The notes beneath the pieces are model-generated. The model worked only from the letters and a program-made list of their open reading frames with translations. It did not search any database and was not told the origin of the DNA. From assembly GCA_020634855.1 (NCBI GenBank), contig JACKAU010000003.1, forward strand, positions 372,001-436,000: DNA of 64,000 bases, in the 5' to 3' direction. Source of the stretch: Anaerolineales bacterium. GTDB lineage: Bacteria > Chloroflexota > Anaerolineae > 4572-78 > J111. The translations under genes and the position numbers were made by a program. This document shows positions 8,221-16,928 of the stretch, one piece after another (within the stretch, counting starts at the first letter, position 1; each line of letters opens with the position of its first letter).

Positions 8221-9987
8221 TTACGGAGCTGCAAATTCTTTATCGGTTAAGGGGACACCGGCATAATTTAAGATATCCTGTAATTCAAACTTGTCTCCTA
8301 GACTATCGTAGGGGGGAGTCCAATTTGGATTTACATTAAGAAATGAATGCGAGTCGCCAAAGACTAACCCAACAATTACTTCCGCCACAATACGGCTACC
8401 AACCGGACCGAGTTTATATCCCCCGCCTTTGCCTTCACAATTCTCAGCTATCCCGAACTTCCCGGCCTCGCTTAGAATATAGTACCAAAGTGGTAATTCT
8501 GGGCCTTTAAGAATTTTCTTTTGGGGTATCCCGAGCGCATGGGCAACCGCTTGACCAGAGGGTAAGTCCAATCTATCTCCTCGTAGGAGATCACGCATGA
8601 CTACATTATCGATCCCGTCTCTGTTTGAAGACGATGATATTGCACCCAATGAAGAAGATAAGTTCTTATTAAGTTTTCGGCTAGCCTGAGGTTTTTCTGG
8701 ACTATTCTTGATGTTTAGGAATTTGTCCCATTGGACGGTCCAATTTTCTCTTAGGTAACCAGCGTGTATTAAACGGGTCAGAGATTGACGTTCCAACTGA
8801 CTATTAAGTTTGTAATTATTACGAATCATACTATGACCAAAACGAAAGGCTGCCATCGCAAACTCTACTGGAATAAAGGGTTGTTGACGCCATTGGTAAA
8901 AACATAGTTTTGGTATATTCCGACACTCAGACGAATTTCTGGTCTCGGCCTTGTCACTTTGCCGGCCTACCTCATCAGGAAGTATTGTGTTTTGATCTTT
9001 CCGTAAATTCCAGATTTCATCTAGAACTTCCTGGCTGACAAGCCTTGGGAGCAAATCGTCTAAGATTATCCACTGGTAATGCCAACGTACTAATCGTTGT
9101 GCTTCATGAAAAGCTTGTATACCCTTAACGCCTCTTATAAGAACATCATCCAACACCTTATTATGAAACTTTATAAATGCCAGGTGTAATTGCTTTAAAA
9201 TTACATTTTCATCATTCCGTGGATCACCAATAAGAGCGCTTCCTTGCGAATTACGAGGCAGATCATTTTCCTCCGTAAGTAGGGTATCTATCAATTGATT
9301 ATTGTTTAACTGGTCGAATCGCTTTTTTATTCTCACACCATTTCTAGCTTTCACACTTACGTTTAGATTCATACCAATCAACAGCTTTCCAAATTCTTTA
9401 TTTCTATCATAAAGAAACGGACTCACCAATGGACCGCCGCCATAAAGACTGTCCAAATCTAGACGTGGAGTTCTAAAGTTTCTGATCTTATCGGGATCAT
9501 TGAAGCGCATTAAGCTAGAGGTAGGGTCAAAGGTTATATCATGGGTAATATATTGGCTAAAGTAGGTATATCCGGCGGGGATACAATCGTTATTGCCATT
9601 ATCATTATCCTGATCAAGGTCTCCTTTTTCAATCATTGTCAGAGCCAAGAGTTTGAGGATTGCTTCTCGGCCTTTGTCTGTATCTTCTAAAGCTTCTTTG
9701 ACCACTCGTTTAAGTTCAGTATTTATCAGGGCTTCATTTTCATCTGATAACAGTTCGTCTAGTTTTTCAATCAGCCGTGCTATTTGGTAATCCTGAAAAT
9801 TCCTTGAGAATTCTTTGAGTTCATCTAATAATCCATCTGATAACTTGCCTTTAAAAAACGACCAGTCAATCAGATCAATCGTCGGCACGTGCGCCGGCAA
9901 ATTCCGAAACATCCGCCCGTATGGCCCATGATAAAATTTAGATCGGGGCGAAAGTATATCACCATTGCCCTCACCATGATGGGACAT
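8221..9987 (-). CDS. Animal-type haem peroxidase family protein
   Basis: A 588-residue member of the peroxidase-cyclooxygenase (animal haem peroxidase) superfamily. The distal-His region is seen near residue 150 (YFSQYITHDITFDP), a helix with HNKVLDDV near 275, the WHYQWIILDDLLPRLV segment, and the proximal-His motif FRFGHSMIRNNYKL near residue 385. The C-terminus has IVAEVIVGLVFGD, usual for the family. There is no signal peptide and no extra domain, so it is probably cytoplasmic or leaves the cell by another route. Bacterial members oxidise organic substrates or halides with peroxide; the substrate here is unknown. It is preceded by phased GAGAGT repeats and a TATGAT -10 box. Confidence 0.85.
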   Translation of the reverse strand: MSHHGEGNGDILSPRSKFYHGPYGRMFRNLPAHVPTIDLIDWSFFKGKLSDGLLDELKEFSRNFQDYQIARLIEKLDELLSDENEALINTELKRVVKEALEDTDKGREAILKLLALTMIEKGDLDQDNDNGNNDCIPAGYTYFSQYITHDITFDPTSSLMRFNDPDKIRNFRTPRLDLDSLYGGGPLVSPFLYDRNKEFGKLLIGMNLNVSVKARNGVRIKKRFDQLNNNQLIDTLLTEENDLPRNSQGSALIGDPRNDENVILKQLHLAFIKFHNKVLDDVLIRGVKGIQAFHEAQRLVRWHYQWIILDDLLPRLVSQEVLDEIWNLRKDQNTILPDEVGRQSDKAETRNSSECRNIPKLCFYQWRQQPFIPVEFAMAAFRFGHSMIRNNYKLNSQLERQSLTRLIHAGYLRENWTVQWDKFLNIKNSPEKPQASRKLNKNLSSSLGAISSSSNRDGIDNVVMRDLLRGDRLDLPSGQAVAHALGIPQKKILKGPELPLWYYILSEAGKFGIAENCEGKGGGYKLGPVGSRIVAEVIVGLVFGDSHSFLNVNPNWTPPYDSLGDKFELQDILNYAGVPLTDKEFAAP

Positions 9988-10038
9988 TTCTCTCTCCTAA
10001 ATGTAATAAATATTTTCCTCAGCTAATTTTACAAAATA

Positions 10039-10111
10039 ATCATAGCACAAAACCACTCTTAAAGACTCTTCGTTTAATCTGAGAGACTCTCAAAAGACTC
10101 TCAAATACTCC
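10039..10111 (-). promoter_or_regulatory. Phased AGAGT repeats and -10 box of the peroxidase operon
   Basis: ACTCT/ACTCC occurs on the plus strand at 10055, 10065, 10086, 10097 and 10107, with a weak ATCTG at 10077. This is a period of 10-11 bases. On the minus strand these are AGAGT direct repeats. Ten bases beyond the last one is TATGAT (10044-10039), the probable -10 box of the peroxidase gene. The unit and spacing match the array in front of the DJ-1-like gene. Confidence 0.55.
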
Positions 10112-10131
10112 AATAGCGTTGAATTATCTGT

Positions 10132-10199
10132 AGAAACGCAAGAGTCCCCAAGAGTCTCCCAAGAGACAGCGAGACACTGCCGGTAACCCATAGTAGATT
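10132..10199 (+). promoter_or_regulatory. Phased AGAGTC repeats in front of the divergent gene
   Basis: AGAAAC (10132), AGAGTC (10141), AGAGTC (10151), AGAGAC (10162) and GAGAC (10171) follow one another at 8-11 base spacing on the plus strand, then a TAGTAGATT -10-like box about 15 bases downstream. The array mirrors the one reading toward the peroxidase, so the 220-base divergent region carries two back-to-back arrays. Confidence 0.5.
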
Positions 10200-10208
10200 T
10201 TTTAGGAT

Positions 10209-10712
10209 ATGCTTATCCTTACCATGGAAACGCAATTAGTAACGACCGTTACGATTAAAAAATTAAACGACGCTACCGGCGAGGTTATTGAAACCATCGA
10301 TAACCATGAATTTCAGGTTGAGAATGCCGGCTTTTCAATGGCGCGCCATTACGTCGTAGCGGGCAAGCCCTATGTGTTCCTGCTCAAGCGAAATGCCGGT
10401 CCGTTTCGAAAGAATAGACCCCGGATTTACCGGCTAAGATCGAACGGCGCCTTAGGCGAGTTAGTGAACCCACTGCAAACTCACCTCCCTCCGGTCGATC
10501 TGGGTTCGGGCTGGACCGAGGCGGATTTTCTGGTGCTCGGCAATAAGACCTACCTGGTGCTGCATAATGCTCGTACCGGCCGGATCAGCCTCTACCAAAC
10601 CCTACCCGATAGTCGTCTGCTGCTCATTTACAGCGATGAGGTGAACGACTTTAAGGATAAAGATAAATTCAGTCTGTATCGATACCGGGGCAAAGTTACT
10701 TCTTTGGATTAA
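10209..10712 (+). CDS. Hypothetical repeat (propeller-like) protein, N-terminal fragment
   Basis: 167 residues with two repeats of a blade-like pattern (GSGWTEADFLVLGNKTYLVL followed by N-x-x-TG-x-x-x-x-Y). No signal peptide is seen. The TAA at 10710 falls in the middle of a repeat. The same frame continues at 10791 with the next repeat (TPGWTSVDHLTVNGNTYRLL), and between them other frames encode repeat-like sequence (GEAVFYAVNGE), so two compensating frameshifts between about 10690 and 10790 are likely. Start choice is uncertain: ATG at 10209 or ATG at 10224. The family is not recognised. Confidence 0.5.
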   Translation: MLILTMETQLVTTVTIKKLNDATGEVIETIDNHEFQVENAGFSMARHYVVAGKPYVFLLKRNAGPFRKNRPRIYRLRSNGALGELVNPLQTHLPPVDLGSGWTEADFLVLGNKTYLVLHNARTGRISLYQTLPDSRLLLIYSDEVNDFKDKDKFSLYRYRGKVTSLD

Positions 10713-11237
10713 ATACCGAGCTGGGGAAGCCGTCTTTTACGCGGTCAACGGGGAAAGATTGGGAGCCAAACTTTAACGCCCGGCTGGACGAGCGTTGATC
10801 ATCTCACCGTAAATGGCAATACCTATCGGCTGTTGTATAAAGCGACCCATCATCCCTTTCAAGGATCGGTTCAGACTAGACATCGGGCCGGGCGGTTAGC
10901 TATTAGTCGAATTTCAGCCCAAGGACTCAACTCCGAATTGATCTATGACAATATTCTTCCGGCCCATTGGTCAACGGCTCGCTTTTTCAAATTGAGAGAC
11001 AGCCACGCGATCATGCTGTACAACCACCAAACCGGATACTATCAGGTTAGACATTTTGCCGAGCTGGCCGGCGTGGGGACCGTGCTTCATTCGGGGAATA
11101 TCGGCGCCGGTTGGACCGATTTAGAGCCTTATACAATGGGCTTCCAGCCTTACCTGATCACCCTCAACGAAGAAAATGCTGAACCTTTTTTTTTCGACAG
11201 GATATTTCTCATTCATCAGGGTAAGAAAATTGCTTAA
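10713..11237 (+). pseudogene. C-terminal part of the damaged repeat protein
   Basis: Same frame as 10209-10712 after its stop. The open part from 10833 (TTG) encodes 134 residues with further blades: GWTSVDHLTVNGNTYRLLYK upstream of the start, then STARFFKLRDSHAIMLYNHQ and GAGWTDLEPYTMGFQPYLIT. The GW(T/S) motif repeats every 60-65 residues. I read the whole 10209-11237 region as one protein of about 340 residues with local indels. Role unknown. Confidence 0.5.
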
Positions 11238-11258
11238 TTCTGCCATTAACCCCTATGG

Positions 11259-11777
11259 TTAAGTATTATCTGCTTGAAATGAACTATGAGACCGTACTTG
11301 TGACCTTACATAACATTGGGCATGCCGCTGATGGATTTGAGTGGCAATGGTTTCGAGAATGGCCTTATCGGCCAGGCGCTCCGGGGGTAACTGCTTAAGC
11401 ACCGCCAACAAAGCCTGATGTGATTTACAAAAATCCACTTCGACGTCGATACAGGTCCAGTTCTGACGATTGTTATAAAATTCCTGGTTGAGACCGTCAA
11501 CATCGGGCTCGGCCAGTAACGGACCATTCGAAATGTGAGCGGCTTCAAGCAAGGCCGCGCAGCGCCAAACCCAGGCCGAGACAACGGCAAATGTATCTTT
11601 AATGGCCCATTCACCGTCCTGGCTACAGGCCTGTAAGGTCTCAACCGGAGTCGCGTGGTAGATCTGTAGCAATTTTAAAAAGTCGTGGGTGATTTTTTCT
11701 ATAACGGGTTCACTCTCGGAAACCGGTAAACCTGGCCTAATCACATTTTGGGTTGGGGTGTTTAATAGTGCAATCAT
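11259..11777 (-). CDS. ClbS/DfsB-like four-helix protein (DinB superfamily)
   Basis: A 172-residue protein with the ClbS/DfsB layout: a first helix ending in DFLKLLQIYHATPVETLQ, then GEWAIKDTFAVVSAWVWRCA. The W-x-x-KD-x-x-x-H/V-x-x-W pattern marks this DinB-like family, although the usual metal-binding His in the second helix is replaced (VVSAW). The C-terminus is a fourth helix (LETIATQIHQRHAQCYVRSQ). Characterised members protect against colibactin or are uncharacterised small-molecule handlers. The substrate is unknown here. Confidence 0.6.
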   Translation of the reverse strand: MIALLNTPTQNVIRPGLPVSESEPVIEKITHDFLKLLQIYHATPVETLQACSQDGEWAIKDTFAVVSAWVWRCAALLEAAHISNGPLLAEPDVDGLNQEFYNNRQNWTCIDVEVDFCKSHQALLAVLKQLPPERLADKAILETIATQIHQRHAQCYVRSQVRSHSSFQADNT

Positions 11778-11840
11778 AAATTACCTCTTCAATTCTGCCG
11801 CCGAGACACCATCAGGTGGTTGGCACAACAAAGACATGAG

Positions 11841-12671
11841 TTAGGCGTCATATCGATCGGTTGGTTGGTCAGACGCTACTTGGGCGTAGTTGATGGCGGC
11901 CACCAGCGTGACCCCGCCAATCGTGTTACCTAACAGTGTTGGTAAAAAGAATGTTGTGATAAACTGGCTCCAGGTCGCTTCACCTATTACCACCAGATAA
12001 AGAACCTCAATCGAGCCGGCAATAATATGTGGAAATTCGCCGATGCCGATTAGATAGGTAATGATAATAATCACCCCGACCCTGGCGGTCTCCGCAAAGG
12101 GTAACAGCCAGACCATCAAGGCAATCAACCAGCCGGCGAAAATTCCCCGCAGCAGCGTCGTCCAAAAACCACCGGCCAGGGCCTGATAGCCAACTTCCGT
12201 TAACGCCTGCTGCATTTCCCCATCGACGACATTGGTGCTACCTAACACCCAGGCAAAGATAAAGCCCCCCAGCAAATTAGCGGCTAATACAATCCCCCAC
12301 AGGCGTCCCACATTCTTTAATGTTTTGTGATCCCACCGGTTGAGCAGTTCCAGAATGGGGGTTAAGGTGTTTTCGGTGAAAAGCTGCTGGCGTCCCAAAA
12401 TGACAATCAGGAAGCCGACGCTGTACCCGAATTCAGCGATCAGCGGCCGCCATATGGCGTCGGGCAGCCGGGCGTGGATTAAGGCCTCGGCTAGAAAAGA
12501 AAAGCCCATCGATAAACCGGCGGCCAAGCCGGACCAGCTTAAGCCGGCCGATGAGCGTTCGAGTTCATCTTCGCCCTCGTGGCGGATAGTTTCATACACG
12601 GCCGCGGCCCGGGGGGCCGAGCGTTTTTGAGCTTCACGGCGATCTTTTTGATCAGTTTTTATAGTAGCCAC
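11841..12671 (-). CDS. Formate/nitrite transporter (FNT) family channel
   Basis: A 276-residue inner-membrane protein with six predicted transmembrane segments. The hydrophilic N-terminal 45 residues include a Lys/Arg-rich start. Typical FNT elements follow: GLAAGLSMGFSFLAEALIHA, YSVGFLIVILGRQQLFTENT (the loop after TM2) and LLGGFIFAWVL. Family members are pentameric channels for formate, nitrite or hydrosulfide; this long-N-terminus type often occurs in stress loci and its substrate cannot be told. It begins the ordered minus-strand membrane gene series. Confidence 0.85.
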   Translation of the reverse strand: MATIKTDQKDRREAQKRSAPRAAAVYETIRHEGEDELERSSAGLSWSGLAAGLSMGFSFLAEALIHARLPDAIWRPLIAEFGYSVGFLIVILGRQQLFTENTLTPILELLNRWDHKTLKNVGRLWGIVLAANLLGGFIFAWVLGSTNVVDGEMQQALTEVGYQALAGGFWTTLLRGIFAGWLIALMVWLLPFAETARVGVIIIITYLIGIGEFPHIIAGSIEVLYLVVIGEATWSQFITTFFLPTLLGNTIGGVTLVAAINYAQVASDQPTDRYDA

Positions 12672-12699
12672 AGAGTTGCTTCGCTTTCAGAGTAAAACT

Positions 12700-13809
12700 T
12701 TAAAGAACGATCTTGTTGCTTTTGGAACTGTGCGGTGACGTAAACAAAGCCCGTAAGAATATACCGGCCATAAACAGACCCACTAAAACCGTTAGGAAGC
12801 GATCTGTGGGGGCCGCTTTGAGACGAGTATCATTCGTTTGGGACGATGAACGACCGGCCGCGGATGTTCCCGGCGATTGCAGCGCCATAATCTCCTCTAC
12901 TTCCTGGCGCCGGGGAATACCCTGGCGGGCTCGCATTTCGGCCGTCAGAGGAATGGCATCGGCATCGGGCACAAGGCGCGACCCGTATTTTTTAGCATAG
13001 ACCTGGGTAAATTCAGCGCCAAACAGGAAGATTTGGGCCGAATAGTACACCCACAGCAGCAGCACCAGCAGCGACCCGGCGGCGCCATAGGTGGAGTCGA
13101 AACTCTGGCTGCCGATGTAAAAGCTCAACAGAAATTTCCCCAGAGCAAACAACCCGGCCGTTACCGCTGCGCCCATCCAGACATCGCTCCATTCCATTTT
13201 AACATCGGGCAGCAGCTTATAGATCAGGGCAAAAAGCAAGGTGATAACGCCAAATGAGACTACCAAATTCAAAACATGCCCCACCGCCAGATTGTCAGGA
13301 ATCCAGCCAAAGAGCCGGCTGTTGACCGCCGACAGAACAATACTGACCATTAGGGAGACCAGCAACAAAAAGCCAATACCCAAAACCACCGTCAGCGAGG
13401 TAAAGCGGGTCTCGATAATTTTCATCAAGCCCTTATCCGGTCGAGGCGCAACACCCCAAACCGTGTTGAGCGAGTCTTGTAGCTGGGCGAAAACACCGGT
13501 CGCCCCGAACACCAACGTACCTACACCGATTAAGGTGGCAATCAGACTTGAGGTGGGCTGGCTGTTATTTTGGATGATCGACTGAATTAACTCGCCGTTC
13601 CGTTGTCCCACCAAAGTCTGGATCTGTTCTACCAGATATTGACTGGCTGTTTGTTGATCGAAGAAAAAACTAATAAGCCCGACAATAATGATCACCAATG
13701 GCGCCAGTGAAAAGGCAGTGTAATAAGCCAACGCCGCCGCCAACCTTGAGGCTTTATCCTCTTGCCATTCCGAAAATGTTTGTTTAAGTAGGTCAACTAT
13801 TCGCTTCAC
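12700..13809 (-). CDS. YihY/virulence factor BrkB family membrane protein
   Basis: A 369-residue protein with six transmembrane helices. The N-terminal DLLKQTFSEWQEDKASRLAA and ALAYYTAFSLAPLVIIIVGL are the diagnostic YihY start. YGAAGSLLVLLLWVYYSAQIFLFGAEFTQVYAKKYG is the conserved last membrane region. After it comes a roughly 90-residue cytoplasmic tail and a final hydrophobic helix, an extension beyond the usual 280-residue core. The family was once called ribonuclease BN but is an inner-membrane protein of unknown function. It lies 28 bases upstream of the FNT gene. Confidence 0.88.
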   Translation of the reverse strand: MKRIVDLLKQTFSEWQEDKASRLAAALAYYTAFSLAPLVIIIVGLISFFFDQQTASQYLVEQIQTLVGQRNGELIQSIIQNNSQPTSSLIATLIGVGTLVFGATGVFAQLQDSLNTVWGVAPRPDKGLMKIIETRFTSLTVVLGIGFLLLVSLMVSIVLSAVNSRLFGWIPDNLAVGHVLNLVVSFGVITLLFALIYKLLPDVKMEWSDVWMGAAVTAGLFALGKFLLSFYIGSQSFDSTYGAAGSLLVLLLWVYYSAQIFLFGAEFTQVYAKKYGSRLVPDADAIPLTAEMRARQGIPRRQEVEEIMALQSPGTSAAGRSSSQTNDTRLKAAPTDRFLTVLVGLFMAGIFLRALFTSPHSSKSNKIVL

Positions 13810-13842
13810 GAGTTCAATGACTCCTTGTTGATTAAGGTCATT

Positions 13843-14958
13843 TCATGACGAGGCTTCGGCCGGAAGCCCTCTTACCGGTACGCTGTCATCTAAGATGTCT
13901 TGCACGTAGACCATCTTAACCACCACAATGATGACGGCCAGCACCGGCGCCGCCAGCGCTATCCCCAAAATACCGGCTACGGCCCCAAAAAAGAGTTGAA
14001 ATAGAATCATCAAAGCCGACGGCAGCGAAATGGCTCTTTCTTGAACCAATGGGGTAATGAGGTAACTTTCGACGGTCTGTAATAGCAAATAAAAGCCCAA
14101 AACGTAAAGGGCCAGGATCGGTTCTTGGGTAAAGGCAATCAGCATCGGCGGAATAATAGCCAGCGTCGCCCCGATAATGGGAATAAAGGTCAATAACCCG
14201 GTCAGTATGCCTAAGGTTAGGGCCAGGGGGACGTCTAACAACCATAATCCTAAGAAAGTTAACACCGCGATAATCACCATCGACAAGACGCGGGCGATTA
14301 ACCACCAGCGTAGTGTATAATCAAGCGCCGTCAGAATCTGCCGGGTGCGAGCGCGACCTTTAGGGGGCACCAGCTTAATAAAGCCATCAATATACATCCG
14401 CGGCTCAAAGGCCAGAAAGAGACCCGTAAAGAAAACGACCGTCACGCTGGTGATGATCCCTATCGTGGTTGAAAAAATGCCGGCGATACGCGACGACACC
14501 ATCGCAACCTGCCCGGAAAGGAGTTGGCTGGGTTCGAGTTCTTGTCCGCGCAGGAAACTGCCAATCCCGTACTGATTGAGATAGTCTCGCACGTCTTGGA
14601 TCGACTGGGGGACAGTTTGGGTTAACACGTCCACTTGACCGCCAATTCTGGGAACCAAGAAGACGGTACTCAACCCGATAGCGCCGATCATTAACAGCAG
14701 GGTAATACTCACCGACCATTTATCGGACAGTGGAGTGTGGTCACGCAGGATGTCGCTCAAACTACGGATGAAAATGGCCAGCAAAATCCCGCTAAACGCC
14801 AGCAAGACCACATCGAAACCGTAGTATAAAAAAGCCAGCAGCAGACCGACGATGACCACAATTCCGACGATAATTAAAATGCGGCGGGTAAAATCTACCA
14901 GCCGATCGGACGTAGTGGCTTCGATATTCTTTAGATAGGGCGGTAGTAGATTATTCAT
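13843..14958 (-). CDS. AI-2E family transporter (UPF0118)
   Basis: A 371-residue protein with about seven transmembrane helices in the AI-2 exporter-like arrangement. Two helices come first (IVVIVGLLLAFLYYGFDVVL), then a soluble section (QTVPQSIQDVRDYLNQYGIG), and a C-terminal block with LTGLLTFIPIIGATLAIIPP and the GAVAGILGIALAAPVLAVIIV end that mark the family. Members export small molecules or cations (TqsA-like, Na+/H+). It is 33 bases upstream of the YihY gene, so co-transcription is likely. Confidence 0.88.
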   Translation of the reverse strand: MNNLLPPYLKNIEATTSDRLVDFTRRILIIVGIVVIVGLLLAFLYYGFDVVLLAFSGILLAIFIRSLSDILRDHTPLSDKWSVSITLLLMIGAIGLSTVFLVPRIGGQVDVLTQTVPQSIQDVRDYLNQYGIGSFLRGQELEPSQLLSGQVAMVSSRIAGIFSTTIGIITSVTVVFFTGLFLAFEPRMYIDGFIKLVPPKGRARTRQILTALDYTLRWWLIARVLSMVIIAVLTFLGLWLLDVPLALTLGILTGLLTFIPIIGATLAIIPPMLIAFTQEPILALYVLGFYLLLQTVESYLITPLVQERAISLPSALMILFQLFFGAVAGILGIALAAPVLAVIIVVVKMVYVQDILDDSVPVRGLPAEASS

Positions 14959-14993
14959 ATGATGATTAATTAGGTTTGACTTCTCAGTGGGCC

Positions 14994-15030
14994 GTAGGCC
15001 GTGGCGTAGAGTCCACGGCCCACGGCCTAC
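14994..15030. repeat. Palindromic repeat between two minus-strand genes
   Basis: An 11-bp perfect stem, GTAGGCCGTGG (14994-15004) with CCACGGCCTAC (15020-15030), and a partial second copy of the arm inside the loop. No U-tract follows on either strand, so it is more likely a REP-like repeat than a terminator. Confidence 0.6.
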
Positions 15031-15054
15031 GCTTTACTCCTCCGACGATTGACC

Positions 15055-15897
15055 TTAAGTAGTTTCAATCCGGCGATACTGTGACAGAATAAAATTATAG
15101 ACACCGTGGGCAACCAAGCCCAGGGCCACAATGGCCAAGAGCCAAGGCCCATAAGGCTGCTGGGCTAATGACTGCAAAGCGCCCCCTAAACCACGGGCTT
15201 CATTGGGATCATACTGAACCGCCGCTTGGACAAAGAAACTGCCGATCATCGCAAACACAATTCCCTGCGCGGCTAAGCCCGCTCGACCCAGGCGAATGGT
15301 CCATTTTCGTTCGGCATCGCTCATCTGGCTCAAGTTTAGCTTTTTCTGAAACTCCATCGAATAGCCTTTGTAAATTCGATACACGCCAACGCCGATGACA
15401 ATAGCGCCACCAATGCCCACCAGCCAGCGACCGAACGGTTGACTCATCAAACTAGCCGTCCATTCAGCGATAGTTGAATTGCCGCCACTGCTACCAGACA
15501 TAGCCCCAATCGCCAGTCCAGCCGCAATCCCGGCTAAACCTAAATGGATGATGCCATTACAGAAATAACCCATCCTCTTAATGAGCCCGACTGCGTCAGA
15601 CCCTTTGTTGTCGGCATCCATTCCGGCTCTGACAAATTGCCAAATTGAATATCCAACCAGACCTAACGCGATGAGACCCAAAATAATTTGACCAAACGGT
15701 CCGCCCGCGATAGTTTCCAAGGCCCCGGTGGTACCGGTAGCTTCACCGCCTTGACCGAAAGCGTACTGCACCGCCAAAACACCGATAAGCGCATATACCA
15801 CGCCTTTAGCCACAAAACCTAATCGGGCTAACCATTCTATCCAAGGGCTAGCGACTCTAATTGCCCCTCTAGCCTGCTGATTTACAGATACACTCAC
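15055..15897 (-). CDS. DUF1206 domain membrane protein
   Basis: A 280-residue protein made of three repeats of a two-helix DUF1206 unit. Each repeat begins with a pattern such as WLARLGFVAKGVVYALIGVL, RMGYFCNGIIHLGLAGIAAG and RLGRAGLAAQGIVFAMIGSF. It is a six-helix inner-membrane protein of unknown role, often found with CsbD and other stress genes, as here. It is translated toward the AI-2E gene, with a palindromic repeat in the gap. Confidence 0.88.
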   Translation of the reverse strand: MSVSVNQQARGAIRVASPWIEWLARLGFVAKGVVYALIGVLAVQYAFGQGGEATGTTGALETIAGGPFGQIILGLIALGLVGYSIWQFVRAGMDADNKGSDAVGLIKRMGYFCNGIIHLGLAGIAAGLAIGAMSGSSGGNSTIAEWTASLMSQPFGRWLVGIGGAIVIGVGVYRIYKGYSMEFQKKLNLSQMSDAERKWTIRLGRAGLAAQGIVFAMIGSFFVQAAVQYDPNEARGLGGALQSLAQQPYGPWLLAIVALGLVAHGVYNFILSQYRRIETT

Positions 15898-15949
15898 GTT
15901 GTCTCCTTTCCTGTGGATTAACTGCTTATGGGTTTAAGACGGTTATAAA

Positions 15950-15991
15950 ACAAATAAAAAGTAGAGTAGCTGTCACAGCGACAGCTACTCT
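15950..15991 (-). terminator. Rho-independent terminator after the CsbD gene
   Basis: A perfect 12-bp stem AGAGTAGCTGTC (15963-15974) with 15980-15991 and a 5-base loop. On the minus strand it is followed by ACTTTTTATTTG. It lies just downstream of the CsbD-like gene and upstream of the DUF1206 gene, separating the two transcripts. Confidence 0.85.
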
Positions 15992-16004
15992 GTTTGAATT
16001 GGCG

Positions 16005-16202
16005 CTATAGATTTCTTATGAAATCATCAACTTCGCGCCGGGCTTCATCCTTGGTGTAGCCGTAGCGTTCTTGCAGCCGGCCTTCCAGTTTGGTGCGCTC
16101 GCCTTCAATGACATCAACATCATCATTGGTGAGTTTACCCCACTGCTTCTGGACTTCGCCCCTTACTTGCTTCCATTTTCCTTGGAAAATATCGTCGTTC
16201 AT
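16005..16202 (-). CDS. CsbD family stress protein
   Basis: A 65-residue protein with the whole CsbD pattern: MNDDIFQGKWKQVRGEVQKQ WGKLT, then DDVDVIEGERTKLEGRLQER and the GYTKDEARREVDDFI end. CsbD-like proteins are abundant small helical proteins induced by general stress; their molecular role is unknown. It stands alone, with about 200 bases of upstream region and its own terminator, so it is probably separately and strongly expressed. Confidence 0.92.
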   Translation of the reverse strand: MNDDIFQGKWKQVRGEVQKQWGKLTNDDVDVIEGERTKLEGRLQERYGYTKDEARREVDDFIRNL

Positions 16203-16402
16203 AATTAGTTATTAACCTCCACGTTAATTTTGATTGCAGTTCAATTCCCGGTTCAAGGTCCAAAGAATTCAACTGTCTGTTTACCTGGTTATATGGTATC
16301 AAAATTCTCGGGAATTCCGTACACTAACTTGAGCGAACTTCTTTGTCAGGCGGAGTTATTTTTAGATAGCTCATGTGGGGTCGTGACCCGTGTAATTAAT
16401 AG

Positions 16403-16927
16403 TTAATTCAGATGGGCAATTTGGTCGGCCACATCCACCAGAGCCGACTTGCGGCCCAGATCGGAACAGGGGATCACCGTCAGGCTGCCTTCCGTCTCCA
16501 ACACCACCGAGGCTACATCTTCAACATTGGCGATGCCCTGGTTGCGAATGGCGGATCGCACCTCCTCCGGGGTCAGTCGCTGGGCTTTTATGGCGTCATA
16601 TAGATAGTGACCTTGGTACACCACCAGGGTCGGTTCCGACTTGACTAGGTGGCTCATAAACGTAAAGCGAGCCGCCAGCCAGGCGATGAGGTACTGCAAG
16701 CCGATCAAAACACACAAGGCGGTCACCCCGTCGGCCAAAGTGACACTTTTCGAGAGGAGAATCGTGGCTAAAATTGAGCCAAGCGCCACGGTGACCACCA
16801 AATCGAACGCATTCATCTTCGATAGCGTGCGCTTGCCGGTCAGCCGTAGTAATACGATCAAGGCGGCATAGGCCATAATTCCAATCAGTATAATTCGGGC
16901 TATATTAGCCCAACTATCAAAAAACAT
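16403..16927 (-). CDS. DUF421 (YetF-like) membrane protein
   Basis: A 174-residue protein with three N-terminal transmembrane helices. RLTGKRTLSKMNAFDLVVTV ALGSILATILL is the DUF421 signature, followed by a cytoplasmic YetF-like domain (EPTLVVYQGHYLYDAIKAQR LTPEEVRSAIRNQGIANVEDV) with the usual VVLETEGSLTVIP strand. YetF-type proteins are unclassified but are linked to spore or stress envelopes. The start is one base after the stop of the DUF72 gene. Confidence 0.88.
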   Translation of the reverse strand: MFFDSWANIARIILIGIMAYAALIVLLRLTGKRTLSKMNAFDLVVTVALGSILATILLSKSVTLADGVTALCVLIGLQYLIAWLAARFTFMSHLVKSEPTLVVYQGHYLYDAIKAQRLTPEEVRSAIRNQGIANVEDVASVVLETEGSLTVIPCSDLGRKSALVDVADQIAHLN

Positions 16928-16928
16928 C

